A DNA stretch of 64,000 bases from Desulfuromonadaceae bacterium (GTDB taxonomy: Bacteria > Desulfobacterota > Desulfuromonadia > Desulfuromonadales > JAHYIW01): NCBI GenBank assembly GCA_019429445.1, contig JAHYIW010000011.1:1-64000 (forward strand), read 5' to 3'. Of this stretch, positions 55,802 to 64,000 are shown piece after piece. Each line of letters starts with the position of its first letter. Within the stretch, counting starts at the first letter, position 1. Position numbers and translations under genes: made by a program. Under the pieces are notes generated by a model. It was not told where the DNA came from. It ran no database searches and worked only from the letters and a program-made list of their open reading frames with translations.

Positions 55802-56482
55802 TCAGGCGTAGGGGAGCGGGTCAACGGTTCCCGCCTCGGCAAAACCTTTCAGCCGCAGACGACAGGAATCACACCGGCCACAGGCCAGGCCGGCAGGGGT
55901 TGGATCGTAACAGGAATGGGTCAGTCCATAGTCGACCCCCAGGGCGAGACCGCGACGCACGATATCGGCTTTACTCAAATAGAGCAAAGGAGCGTGAATA
56001 CGGTAAACACCCCGCCCGTCGACTCCGGCGGCGGTGGCCAGATTGGCCAATTTTTCAAAGGCATCGATATACTCGGGACGACAATCGGGGTAACCGGAAT
56101 AGTCGCGGGCATTGACGCCGATAAAGATATCAAAAGCACCGAGGGCCTCTGCCCAGCCGAGGGCAAAGGAGAGAAAAATGGTGTTGCGGGCCGGTACATA
56201 AGTGACCGGAATACCGGCATCAAAATCACCGTCCTTGGGCACGGCAATGTCGGCAGTCAGCGCGCTCCCGCCGATTTTACGCAGATCGATGGTGACGACC
56301 TGATGCTCTGCCACCCCCTGTCGCGGGGCGTATGCACACGCCCTGTCCAGCTCGATGGCGTGGCGTTGACCGTAGGCGAAGCTCATCGCATAGGGGGTGA
56401 ACCCTGCCTCGCGCGCGATGGCCAGACAGGTCGTCGAATCGAGTCCGCCGCTGTAAAGGACGACCGCTTTCTTTTCACTCAT
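55802..56482 (-). CDS. queC: 7-cyano-7-deazaguanine synthase
   Basis: A 226-residue ATP-dependent enzyme making preQ0 from carboxy-deazaguanine. The PP-loop [12 protein letters not shown] is at the N-terminus, and the zinc ligands appear in [18 protein letters not shown] near 190-207. It forms a small cluster with folE2 downstream. Confidence 0.95.
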   Translation of the reverse strand: MSEKKAVVLYSGGLDSTTCLAIAREAGFTPYAMSFAYGQRHAIELDRACAYAPRQGVAEHQVVTIDLRKIGGSALTADIAVPKDGDFDAGIPVTYVPARNTIFLSFALGWAEALGAFDIFIGVNARDYSGYPDCRPEYIDAFEKLANLATAAGVDGRGVYRIHAPLLYLSKADIVRRGLALGVDYGLTHSCYDPTPAGLACGRCDSCRLRLKGFAEAGTVDPLPYA

Positions 56483-56533
56483 GGTTCCTCATTGATGGTC
56501 GGTTTGAATCGCGTTAATGCGCGTCGTTCGCGG

Positions 56534-57982
56534 TTAATGCACTTCGTAAAAAACCCCGGTTCCCAAACGATGAATCTTCAGCAGGTTGGTGGTTCCCGGT
56601 GCCGAAACCGGGCTGCCCATGGTAATGGCGACCACGTCGCCGCGTTGCAACACCCCGGCTCTAAGGACGACCTCTTCAACCGAGCGAATCTGGGCTTCGG
56701 TGTCTCCTTCAATATCGACCCGAATGGAACGGACACCGGCATAGAGCGCCAACCTGCGGCGGACCGTCTGGGTCGGCGTCAACGCATAAATCGGCAGGGC
56801 CGGACGGTATTTGGCGACCAGCGCGGCGGTGCTGCCGGTCTGGGTAAAAGCCAGAATCGCCGCCGCACCGACATTTTCCGCGACCCGGCAGGCCGCCTGA
56901 CTGATCGCTTCAGGGAGACTGCGATAGCTGTGCTCCCCGGACAGAGGCTGAAATACCTGCTCGCGCAGGGCCGGGTCGGTTTCAACATCGAGTGCCACGC
57001 GAACCATCAGCTCCACCGCTTCCACCGGGTATTTGCCGGCCGCCGTTTCGGCGGAAAGCATTACCGCGTCGGTGCCATCGAGGATTGCATTGGCGACATC
57101 GGAGGTTTCGGCGCGCGTCGGTCGCGGATTGTTGACCATGCTTTCGAGCATCTGGGTCGCTGTAATCACCGGTTTGCCGACGGCGTTGCACTTGCGGATA
57201 ATCTTTTTCTGAATCAGCGGCACCAGTTCCGGACTGACTTCCACGCCGAGATCACCACGCGCGACCATAATCCCGTCAGCGACCTCAAGAATCGCATCAA
57301 AATTGGTCACCGCTTCAGGTTTCTCGATTTTTGCGATGACTTTGAGTGACGATTTCTCCTGAAAAATCAGTCGCTGCAACTGCTGAACATCAGCGGCGCT
57401 GCGGACAAAAGAGAGGGCGACATAATCGACGCCGTGGTCGATACAGAAGCGCAGGTCAGCGAGGTCCTTTTCGGTCAGCGCCGGGGCGGAAACCGCGACG
57501 CCGGGGAGGTTTATGCCCTTGCGGTCCTTCAGCAGTCCGCCGACGATCACCCGGCAATGCACCTCACTGCCAGCGATCCCCAGCACTTTCAGTTCGAGCA
57601 GGCCGTCATCGAGCAGGATGCGGTCCCCCGCCGTAACGTCACCCGGCAGGTTGCGGTAAGTGGTTGGAATCAACGTCCCTGCACCGGGCACCGGGCGGGT
57701 GGTCATGGTGACCTCGGTCCCCGCCGTGAGGAGCAGCTCGCCATCAGCCATCGTCCCGGTGCGAATCTTCGGTCCCTGCAAATCGCCGAGGATGGCCACC
57801 GCCTGCCGCCGTGCTTTTGATAACGTTCGGATATGGTCGATTATTTCCGCCTTTTCCGCCCGCTCGCCATGCGAGAAGTTAAGCCGAAAAACATCAGCAC
57901 CGGCCTCCACCAAAGCTTTTAAACCGGCAACCGAAGAGCAGGCCGGGCCAACGGTCGCAACTATTTTTGTCCGTCTGAACAT
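56534..57982 (-). CDS. pyk: Pyruvate kinase
   Basis: A 482-residue glycolytic enzyme making pyruvate and ATP from phosphoenolpyruvate. Signatures are TKIVATVGPACSS, FRLNFSHG, the active-site IMVARGDLGVEV and the MLESMVNNPRPTRAETSDVA segment, with a C-terminal allosteric domain. AAAGGAG lies about 14 bases before the ATG. Confidence 0.95.
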   Translation of the reverse strand: MFRRTKIVATVGPACSSVAGLKALVEAGADVFRLNFSHGERAEKAEIIDHIRTLSKARRQAVAILGDLQGPKIRTGTMADGELLLTAGTEVTMTTRPVPGAGTLIPTTYRNLPGDVTAGDRILLDDGLLELKVLGIAGSEVHCRVIVGGLLKDRKGINLPGVAVSAPALTEKDLADLRFCIDHGVDYVALSFVRSAADVQQLQRLIFQEKSSLKVIAKIEKPEAVTNFDAILEVADGIMVARGDLGVEVSPELVPLIQKKIIRKCNAVGKPVITATQMLESMVNNPRPTRAETSDVANAILDGTDAVMLSAETAAGKYPVEAVELMVRVALDVETDPALREQVFQPLSGEHSYRSLPEAISQAACRVAENVGAAAILAFTQTGSTAALVAKYRPALPIYALTPTQTVRRRLALYAGVRSIRVDIEGDTEAQIRSVEEVVLRAGVLQRGDVVAITMGSPVSAPGTTNLLKIHRLGTGVFYEVH

Positions 57983-58075
57983 GAGGGGAGAGCGCTCCTT
58001 TCACAGCACCAGCGGGGCAATTTTTTTGTGGTGCAAGTCTAACACAACCCGGCAAACAGGCAAACGGGAAAACCG

Positions 58076-58105
58076 TTGCCGCTGGCGGGTGCTTTATGTT
58101 AAAAT
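58076..58105 (+). promoter_or_regulatory. Candidate sigma-70 promoter of the PBP1A gene
   Basis: TTGCCG, an 18-base spacer and TAAAAT end 34 bases before the ATG. Confidence 0.5.
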
Positions 58106-58139
58106 TTATAGCTTGCATTTGATACGGATCTAAACCCCC

Positions 58140-60557
58140 ATGACATTTAAAATTAAAGCCGTTCTTAAAAAACTCCTGATTATCGGCGCGGTCGGGCTGT
58201 TGATCGCACTTCTGGTCCCGGTTGGAATCTATTTTTATCTTGCCGATGATCTGCCGCGCGTCGAAACCCTCAGCGATTACCGTCCACCGATCGTCACGCG
58301 CGTCTTCAGTGAAGATGGTCAACTGATCGCCGAATATTCGAAAGAACGGCGCATCCTCTTTCCTGTTGAACAGATGCCCCGCCAGTTGATCGACGCCTTC
58401 GTTGCGGCTGAGGATTCCCACTTCTTTGCGCATCAGGGGATTGATTTCACCTCGATACTGCGCGCGGCGATCAAAAATATCAAGGCCGGGGGAATCGTTC
58501 AGGGGGGGAGTACCATTACCCAGCAGGTCGCCAAAACGATGCTCCTTTCGTCGGAACGCAAGTTCAAGCGCAAGTTCAAGGAAGCGATCCTCGCCTGGCG
58601 GATGGAACAGCATCTGACCAAAAATGAAATCCTCTACCTCTACCTCAACCAGATCTATCTGGGGCACCGCGCCTACGGCGTACAGGCGGCGGCGGAGAAT
58701 TATTTCGCCAAAGACGTCAACCAGTTGACAGTTGCCGAATGTGCGATCCTTGCCGGGCTGCCCCAGGCTCCGAGCCGCTATTCGCCGTACAGTCATCTTG
58801 ACCGCGCCAAAAAACGTCAGCACTACGTCCTCAACCGCATGGTCGATGACGGCTACATCTCCCGCGCCGAGGCGGATTCGGCCTTTGCCCAGGAACTTGA
58901 CATTCAGCCACGGATCAATCGCAATATTGAAGATGCCGCCTATTTTACCGAACAGGTGCGGCGCTATCTCGAAGAGCGCTATGGCGAAGAGGTGCTCTAC
59001 ACCGAGGGGCTGGAGGTTTATACCACCATGAACCTTGCGCTGCAGCATGCCGCGCAGCAGGCGGTGCAGCAGAATCTGCGCGACCATGATCGTCGCCAGG
59101 GTTACCGGGGGCCTGAAAAGGTTTTGCCCGGCGCCGAGATCGAAGCGTTCCTTGCGCAACAGGAGGTCGGCAGGCAGGGGCAACCGCTGCTGGTTGGTGA
59201 CGTCCTTGACGCAGTGGTCAGCACTGCGGACCCGGCGGGATTCAGTGTCCGTTGCGGTCCTTACGCCGGGGTTGTGACGATCGCCGACGAGCACTGGGCG
59301 GCACCTCTGGAAATCGTTGCCAATAACATTCCCGCACAAGGCAATGCGGACGGGAGGCGTACCCGGCTGCCGATCGGCGCGGTGATTCAGGTGCGGATCA
59401 GTGGTGCTGACGACGCCGGTGTTCTCCAGCTGGAACTTGAACAGGAACCGTTGGCCGAAGGGGTAATCGTCGCCATCAATCCGGAAGATGGCAGCGTCAA
59501 AACCATGGTCGGTGGTTACAATTTTAAACGCAGCCAGTTCAATCGGGCACTCCAGGCCCGGCGTCTCCCCGGCTCGGCGATCAAACCACTCCTCTATGCC
59601 GCTGCTCTCGACAAAGGCTACACCCCCGCTTCAATCATTCTTGACACGCCCGTGGTCTTCAAGGACAGGAATGTTGCCGGCGCGGAAACGGTCTGGAAAC
59701 CGAGTAACTATTCAGATAAATGGTACGGACCGACCTCGTTGCGGCTGGCGCTCTCCAAATCGCGCAACATTGTGACGATCAAATTACTTGAAGATATCGG
59801 CATCAACTACGCCGCTAAATATATCGCCAAATTCGGTATCGAATCACCGCTGACGCGCGACCTGACCCTGGCGCTCGGTTCCTCGGCATTGACCCCGCTG
59901 GAACTGACCACGGCCTATGCTGTCATCGCCAACGGCGGGGTCAGCGTCACCCCGGTCTATGTGACCAGGGTTGTCAATCGCGACGGCAAGATTATCGAAT
60001 CGATCGACCCGGCCGATTTTCCCGATGGTCCCGGTTCCGGGCAACAGTTGATTCGCCAGGGACGCAAGCGGGTGATCTCGCCGGAAACCGCCTATCTGAT
60101 TACCAATATGATGGAAAGCGTCGTGCAGCATGGCACCGGCTGGCGTGCCAAAGCGCTGAAACGCGCGGTCGCGGCAAAAACCGGCACCACCAACGACCTG
60201 AAAGATGCCTGGTTTGCCGGTTTCGTGCCGCAACTGGTTGCCGTTGCCTGGGTCGGCTACGATATCGAACGCCCGCTCGGCAAGTACGAAACCGGTTCCA
60301 AGGCCGCAGCTCCCGCCTGGGTCGAGTTCATGCGGGAAGCCGTTGCGGATCTGGACCTTGCTCCGCTCAGCTTTCGCGTCCCCGATACGATCGAATTCCA
60401 TCCGGTTGATCCCCAGACCGGGCTGCTCGCCCCCGAGGACGGCTCCGATGCTTATATCGAGGCCTTTGCCCCCAATACCGCTCCCACCCGGTACGCCCTC
60501 GACGAGAAGCATCCGCAGGCCCAGGATTTTTTCCGGTTGGACTATGAGGATTTATAG
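58140..60557 (+). CDS. mrcA: Class A penicillin-binding protein 1A
   Basis: An 805-residue bifunctional peptidoglycan synthase. One N-terminal membrane helix (about 12-33), then a GT51 glycosyltransferase domain with catalytic Glu91 in VAAEDSHFFAHQGID and GGSTITQQVAKT. An OB-like insert follows (about 300-440), then the transpeptidase domain with SxxK in PGSAIKPLLYAA, SKSRN and KTGTTND. The length and insert are those of PBP1A. Confidence 0.93.
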   Translation: MTFKIKAVLKKLLIIGAVGLLIALLVPVGIYFYLADDLPRVETLSDYRPPIVTRVFSEDGQLIAEYSKERRILFPVEQMPRQLIDAFVAAEDSHFFAHQGIDFTSILRAAIKNIKAGGIVQGGSTITQQVAKTMLLSSERKFKRKFKEAILAWRMEQHLTKNEILYLYLNQIYLGHRAYGVQAAAENYFAKDVNQLTVAECAILAGLPQAPSRYSPYSHLDRAKKRQHYVLNRMVDDGYISRAEADSAFAQELDIQPRINRNIEDAAYFTEQVRRYLEERYGEEVLYTEGLEVYTTMNLALQHAAQQAVQQNLRDHDRRQGYRGPEKVLPGAEIEAFLAQQEVGRQGQPLLVGDVLDAVVSTADPAGFSVRCGPYAGVVTIADEHWAAPLEIVANNIPAQGNADGRRTRLPIGAVIQVRISGADDAGVLQLELEQEPLAEGVIVAINPEDGSVKTMVGGYNFKRSQFNRALQARRLPGSAIKPLLYAAALDKGYTPASIILDTPVVFKDRNVAGAETVWKPSNYSDKWYGPTSLRLALSKSRNIVTIKLLEDIGINYAAKYIAKFGIESPLTRDLTLALGSSALTPLELTTAYAVIANGGVSVTPVYVTRVVNRDGKIIESIDPADFPDGPGSGQQLIRQGRKRVISPETAYLITNMMESVVQHGTGWRAKALKRAVAAKTGTTNDLKDAWFAGFVPQLVAVAWVGYDIERPLGKYETGSKAAAPAWVEFMREAVADLDLAPLSFRVPDTIEFHPVDPQTGLLAPEDGSDAYIEAFAPNTAPTRYALDEKHPQAQDFFRLDYEDL

Positions 60558-60562
60558 CTGAA

Positions 60563-60602
60563 CAATCACCAGCGCCGGTTTGTGCTCTTTATCCGGTGAT
60601 TG
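60563..60602 (+). terminator. Possible stem-loop after the PBP1A gene
   Basis: CAATCACC and GGTGATTG form a perfect 8-bp stem around a 24-base loop just after the stop codon. No T-run follows, so termination is only possible. Confidence 0.35.
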
Positions 60603-60666
60603 ATAAAAGACCTGTCTGGACGGGCAAAGGGTGTGGAAGTCCCGCTGACACCGCCCCGGCTCCCGG

Positions 60667-60695
60667 TTGACAACCCGTGTCAATCAAGCTAGATT
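60667..60695 (+). promoter_or_regulatory. Sigma-70 promoter of the MshEN-receiver gene
   Basis: TTGACA, a 17-base spacer and TAGATT stand 40 bases before the ATG at 60736. Confidence 0.65.
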
Positions 60696-60735
60696 TAGCC
60701 AGCTTCAACGCCGCAGCCTTATCCGGGGAATTGGC

Positions 60736-61599
60736 ATGAGCGCAGAGATGAACGGAAAACCGTGGAAAAAGCTTGGTGAGATTTTGATTGCCGAGGGCAT
60801 CGTTACCCGGAAAACGGTTGACCGTGTTCTGGTTCATGCTCAGGAGTTGCACCGGCGTTTCGGCGCGACGCTGATCGATCTTAATCTGGTCAGCGGTGAG
60901 GAACTGGCCAACGCACTGGCCAAGCAGCATGGCTGTAAAACCGTTTTCGGCCTCGGTGATATGCCGGTTGACAAGTCCTTGCTGGCCACCGTTCCGGTTG
61001 AGCAGGCGCTGCGTCATCTGATTTTTCCGTTCAAACGCAAGGGCGACCAGCTGGCTCTGGCGATGGTCGATCCCACCGATGGTGATATCCTCCACGAATT
61101 ATCGATCCGGACCGGTCTCAAGGTTTTCCCCTTTGTCACGACCCGCGAAGATATCCGTACCGCAATCAGTCGTCTTTATCTGAATAAAGAGCCACGGCGC
61201 ACAAAAGAGCGAACCGTGTTGCTGGTCGATGACGACAAAGTTATTCTGCAGATGCTGACCGATATTCTCAGTGGGGAGGGTTATCGCATCCTGACCGCAC
61301 AGGATGGCATGGAAGCGTTCAAGATCGTCATCGGGGACAGCCCGCATGTGGTGATCACCGACATGGAAATGCCGAAACTCGGGGGGTATCAACTGCTCAA
61401 TTCAATGACCGCGATTCCGGAAACACACCATATTCCCGTCATTATGATCACCGGCAAGGCAAAGACCGAAGAAGAAGAGCTGCATGCCTTTGAAAAAGGT
61501 TTTTTTGACGTGATCATGAAACCCTTCACCAAAGCCTCGGTACGGGCACGGGTGCGGCGCGCGTTCCATTTCTACAACAATCAATACCGCATTTTCTAG
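60736..61599 (+). CDS. MshEN/T2SSE N-terminal domain fused to a receiver domain
   Basis: A 287-residue protein. Residues ~10-155 match the N-terminal domain of type II secretion ATPases (KKLGEILIAEGIVTRKTVDR, then LAMVDPTDGDILHELSIRTG), a fold known in MshE to bind c-di-GMP. Residues ~163-285 are a receiver with LLVDDD, phospho-Asp in VVITDMEMP, Thr in MITGK and Lys in DVIMKPF. No ATPase part is present. It could join a phosphorelay with a pilus or secretion signal. GGGGA precedes the ATG at 60736; 60748 is an alternative. Confidence 0.78.
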   Translation: MSAEMNGKPWKKLGEILIAEGIVTRKTVDRVLVHAQELHRRFGATLIDLNLVSGEELANALAKQHGCKTVFGLGDMPVDKSLLATVPVEQALRHLIFPFKRKGDQLALAMVDPTDGDILHELSIRTGLKVFPFVTTREDIRTAISRLYLNKEPRRTKERTVLLVDDDKVILQMLTDILSGEGYRILTAQDGMEAFKIVIGDSPHVVITDMEMPKLGGYQLLNSMTAIPETHHIPVIMITGKAKTEEEELHAFEKGFFDVIMKPFTKASVRARVRRAFHFYNNQYRIF

Positions 61600-61796
61600 T
61601 GTTCTTGTCTCGCGCTGATGTCTGCACTTTGCTGCCAGCGGTTTTCTCTTTAATTTTTTTGATCTGTTTGGGGATGCTCAAAGTATGAGTACAGAGGCTC
61701 AGATCGAAGGGCAGCAGCCACAACAGATGCGGCGCGGGATGCTTATTTGACGGGCCTGAACTTCACCGTCATTCATGTGCTGGACAGCGGAGAAAG

Positions 61797-61896
61797 CACC
61801 ACCCCGCCCCTGCGGGGCACCCCTCCACAGGAGGGGAATGGGGCACAAAATTCCCCTCCTGTGGAGGGGTGGCAGGCGCAGCCTGACGGGGTGGTG
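61797..61896. repeat. 100-bp hairpin element, upstream copy
   Basis: Outer perfect inverted ends CACCACCCCG (61797-61806) and CGGGGTGGTG (61887-61896). Inside is a perfect 21-bp inverted repeat (61819-61839 and 61850-61870) around a ten-base loop. The ATG of the DUF559 gene starts two bases after its end. Confidence 0.9.
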
Positions 61897-61898
61897 TA

Positions 61899-62384
61899 AT
61901 GCGCTCAACCAAAAGCTATATGTCGCTCCCCTATAACCCGGCGCTAAAGGAAAGAGTCAGGGATTTGCGCAGAGCTGGAAATTTATCCGAGGTTTTGTTG
62001 TGGAATAAAATCAAGAACAAGCAGTTTTCAAGCTTGGATTTTGATCGGCAGAAAATCATCGGCAACTATATTGTTGATTTTTTCTGCGCAGAAAAGGGTG
62101 TGGTGATCGAAATCGACGGCAGCAGCGACGATGACAAGGCTGATTACGATGCGCAACGGGATGCGTTTTTAATCGGGCTTGATTTGGTGGTCATTCACAT
62201 CAGTGATAGCGACGTGAAACGCAATTTGTTCGGGGTCATGGAATTTTTGAGAAATCATCCGGTATTGGCGACCACCCCGCATGGGGATAAAGGCACCACC
62301 CCCCGCCTATGGCGTACCCCTCCAGAGGAGGGGAATGGTACACAAAATTCCCCTCCTCTGGAGGGGTGGTGTAATGACGATTAA
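61899..62384 (+). CDS. DUF559 endonuclease-domain protein
   Basis: A 161-residue protein of the DUF559 (Vsr-like PD-(D/E)xK) family: LPYNPALKERVRDLRRAGNL, LWNKIKNKQFSSLDFDRQKI, GNYIVDFFCAEKGVVIEIDG, with the nuclease core D in YIVDFFC and E-x-D in VIEIDG. The last ~40 residues (from about ATTPHGDKGTTP) are encoded by the downstream hairpin element, so the natural domain probably ends near FLRNHP. No ribosome site is obvious because the upstream sequence is the hairpin element. It may be a nicking or double-strand nuclease; its target is unknown. Confidence 0.8.
   Translation: MRSTKSYMSLPYNPALKERVRDLRRAGNLSEVLLWNKIKNKQFSSLDFDRQKIIGNYIVDFFCAEKGVVIEIDGSSDDDKADYDAQRDAFLIGLDLVVIHISDSDVKRNLFGVMEFLRNHPVLATTPHGDKGTTPRLWRTPPEEGNGTQNSPPLEGWCNDD
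62294..62371. repeat. Hairpin element, downstream copy
   Basis: Ends CACCACCCC (62294-62302) and GGGGTGGTG (62363-62371) with an inner perfect 21-bp inverted repeat (62316-62336 and 62347-62367). The inner arms differ from the upstream copy at one compensated position (ACA/TGT there, AGA/TCT here). Both copies run directly into GGTGGTGTAATG. Confidence 0.85.
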
Positions 62385-62510
62385 AGAGAAGGATGGCAAC
62401 AACGCGTTTCTCAAGGAGCTTGGCTTGCCGAATCTACCGTTTGCCAGCACCCGGTAACGGCGACAAATTCGGTTGCGGATGTGTGGCTGTAGTCCACCAG
62501 GTCTCAGACA

Positions 62511-62544
62511 CAAAAACGGCCCACCGCGAAATCAGGATGGGCCG
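62511..62544 (-). terminator. Intrinsic terminator after the RND permease gene
   Basis: On the minus strand CGGCCCA, a 14-base loop, TGGGCCG and a run of five T. It lies 35 bases beyond the stop codon. Confidence 0.75.
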
Positions 62545-62578
62545 CTCCGCAAGCACCTGAAAATCATCGATCTCATGC

Positions 62579-64000
62579 TCAGTGCTCTGTGCCGGGCTTT
62601 TCCGCAAAAAACTTGCCGCGAAAATCCTCAATTACCATATACAACGACGGCACCAGCACCAGGGTGATCAGGGTCGCGAAGACGATGCCGAAACCGAGCG
62701 ATAACGCCATCGGAATCAGAAAACGCGCCTGACGCGAGGTCTCGAAGATCATCGGTGACAGACCGCCGAAGGTGGTCAGGGTGGTGAGAATGATCGGCCG
62801 GAAACGCCGCACTCCGGCGGCGTGGATCGCCGTGTGGGAATCGATCCCGGCGAGACGCTGGCGATTGGCATAATCGATCAGTACCAGCGAGTCGTTGACC
62901 ACCACCCCGGAGAGGGCGACAATCCCCATCATGCTGATCACGCTGAGGTTATAGGACATCAACAGGTGTCCGAAGACCGCGCCGACAATCCCGAAGGGGA
63001 TCGCGATCATGACGATAATCGGCTGGATATAGCTGCGAAACGGAATGGCGAGCAGAAAGTAAATCCCCATCATCGCCAGAGCGAAGCCGGTGAAAAGGCT
63101 CGACATGCTTTCCCGCATCGTTGCCTGACGCCCCTGGTAGCCGTAGGTCAGCCCAGGGAAATCGCGCGCCAGTTGGGGCAGGATCGTTGCGTTGAGAACT
63201 GCCGTGACCTGGCTGACTTCGCCGATTGGCTCGACATCGGCGGTGACATTGAGCGTTCGTCGCGCATCACGCCGCTTGATTACGGTGTAGGCGCGGCCAC
63301 GTTGCACAGCGGCGACTTCCACCAGCGGGACAAAGGTGCCGGTCGGGGTGCGTATGAGCAGATTTTCGACATCATATTCGCGTTGACGTTCCCTTTCCGG
63401 CAGACGCACCCGCACCGTGACTTCGTTGCGACCCCGTTGCTGGCGCAGTGCGACAGAACCGGTGAAGGCGTTGCGGATCTGGCGCGCCACCTCGCTGGAG
63501 GTCAGCCCAAGGGCCCGCCCGGCGGGAGTGATACTGAAATCGAGTTGCTCCTTGCCGGAGGTTGAACCATCATTAATATCCTTGACGTTGGGGAATTCTT
63601 CCAGCCGTTCGGCCAGGGCAAGCGCAGCGCGTTCAATCGTCGCGACATCGCGATGTGAAAGTTCAACGGTCAGCGCGGCCCCCGAGCCGGGGCCGCCGCG
63701 ATCCGATTCAAAGCGCAGCGACTGGAGTCCAGGCAGCGTCCCGACGCCCTTGCGCCATGCTGTGGTCACCTCACGGGTCGACAGCGGGCGGACCTCGGGG
63801 GGGGGAAGATAGGCGACGATTTCGACCTGATTCTCATCGACCTGGGCACGGATCCCTTCAACCAGATCTTCTCCGCCATGCTCCCGCGCGACCTCCTGAA
63901 TAGCGGTTACCAGCGTGTCACGAACCGCCAGCAGCGTGGCGAGCGGACTGCCGACCGGTAATACCGCGGTGACGACGGCGCTGTCCGCTTCGACACGTGG
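62579..64000 (-). CDS. RND efflux transporter permease, C-terminal part (partial)
   Basis: The frame is open to the window edge, so about 473 C-terminal residues are seen. They include periplasmic porter/docking parts (LPGLQSLRFESDRGGPGSG, EVTVRVRLPERERQREY) and the final membrane block of the AcrB fold (MGIYFLLAIPFRSYIQPIIV, MMGIVALSGVVVNDSLVLID, RPIILTTLTTFGGLSPMIFE). The motif text does not settle drug versus metal export. Membrane fusion and outer membrane partners would lie beyond the window. The gene ends at an intrinsic terminator. Confidence 0.9.
   Translation of the reverse strand, partial: PRVEADSAVVTAVLPVGSPLATLLAVRDTLVTAIQEVAREHGGEDLVEGIRAQVDENQVEIVAYLPPPEVRPLSTREVTTAWRKGVGTLPGLQSLRFESDRGGPGSGAALTVELSHRDVATIERAALALAERLEEFPNVKDINDGSTSGKEQLDFSITPAGRALGLTSSEVARQIRNAFTGSVALRQQRGRNEVTVRVRLPERERQREYDVENLLIRTPTGTFVPLVEVAAVQRGRAYTVIKRRDARRTLNVTADVEPIGEVSQVTAVLNATILPQLARDFPGLTYGYQGRQATMRESMSSLFTGFALAMMGIYFLLAIPFRSYIQPIIVMIAIPFGIVGAVFGHLLMSYNLSVISMMGIVALSGVVVNDSLVLIDYANRQRLAGIDSHTAIHAAGVRRFRPIILTTLTTFGGLSPMIFETSRQARFLIPMALSLGFGIVFATLITLVLVPSLYMVIEDFRGKFFAEKPGTEH

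Noticed and set aside
56483-56533. preQ1 riboswitch ahead of queC
   Set aside because: Only 51 bases separate pyk and queC and no preQ1 aptamer pattern is visible.
55046-57349. 767-codon plus-strand open frame opposite folE2, queC and pyk
   Set aside because: The three minus-strand genes are unmistakable; this frame is a shadow spanning all of them.
61685-61750. Short frame MSTEAQIEGQQPQQ before the hairpin element
   Set aside because: Only 21 codons; could be a remnant of a host gene split by the element but nothing supports it as a gene.
62374-62457. 27-codon frame starting MTIKEKDGNN after the second hairpin
   Set aside because: Has an ATG at the element edge and might be a remnant, but it is too short and unmatched to call.

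Overview
The window reads as chromosomal DNA of an anaerobic or microaerophilic, respiring deltaproteobacterium, most likely of the Desulfuromonadia (Geobacter/Desulfuromonas/Pelobacter group). This is an inference from gene content: two energy-converting-hydrogenase-related (Ehr) membrane complexes, a selenocysteine AhpD-like protein, an FprA flavo-diiron protein, FolE2, a small c-type cytochrome and a Tol system. Coding density is high and most of the sequence is GC-rich. The exceptions are the left end (arginine decarboxylase/agmatinase), several repeat-rich gaps and the restriction islands. No rRNA, tRNA or CRISPR array was recognised.

Layout. 1-2.7 kb: the end of speA, speB, and an operon of a stand-alone CarH/AerR-like B12-binding protein, a PNPOx-like flavoprotein and a DUF1499 lipoprotein. 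2.9-3.9 kb: a graveyard holding a truncated RAYT transposase, an IS21-type istA fragment, a 23-bp tandem repeat and an orphan C-terminal piece of an Ehr small subunit. 3.9-21.4 kb (minus strand): two full Ehr gene sets. The promoter-proximal set (B) has two HyfB/NuoL-like subunits, NuoH-, HyfE- and HyfF-like membrane subunits, a NuoCD-like large subunit and a ferredoxin-NuoB fusion. A DUF815 AAA+ ATPase follows, then a second set (A) with one HyfB-like subunit. Neither large subunit keeps the NiFe-binding cysteine pairs. Upstream lie an HTH-PTS EIIA regulator and a divergent Cys-rich receiver protein. 22.9-38.4 kb: housekeeping genes (ygiQ, the selenoprotein, cvfB, sucDC, a cytochrome, aroF, a phosphoesterase, fprA-priA-mltA-yqgE, a YvlD-like membrane protein, ubiE, mutT).

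38.5-45.3 kb is an accessory island: a Phd/RelE toxin-antitoxin pair, then a type I-like restriction locus bracketed by two ~150-bp direct repeats. The locus holds a frameshifted hsdR, a cut-down KilA-N gene, a GxxExxY gene and an hsdM-hsdS fusion with a palindromic element inserted in frame. 45.8-46.9 kb is a gene-free array of modular hairpin repeats directly downstream of tolQ-tolR-tolA-tolB, where pal would be expected. 50.3-54.1 kb carries dinD and a single-chain MmeI-like type IIG restriction-methylation enzyme. 54.3-60.6 kb: a DUF2064 glycosyltransferase-like gene, folE2, queC, pyk and a class A penicillin-binding protein. 60.7-64 kb: an MshEN-receiver protein, a DUF559 nuclease gene held between two matching hairpin elements, and the 3' part of an RND efflux permease that runs off the window.

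Most notable for follow-up: the tandem non-NiFe Ehr complexes with an embedded AAA+ ATPase, the free-standing B12 photoreceptor-like protein, the CxxU selenoprotein, and the DUF559 nuclease with cognate hairpins, which has the look of a small selfish element.
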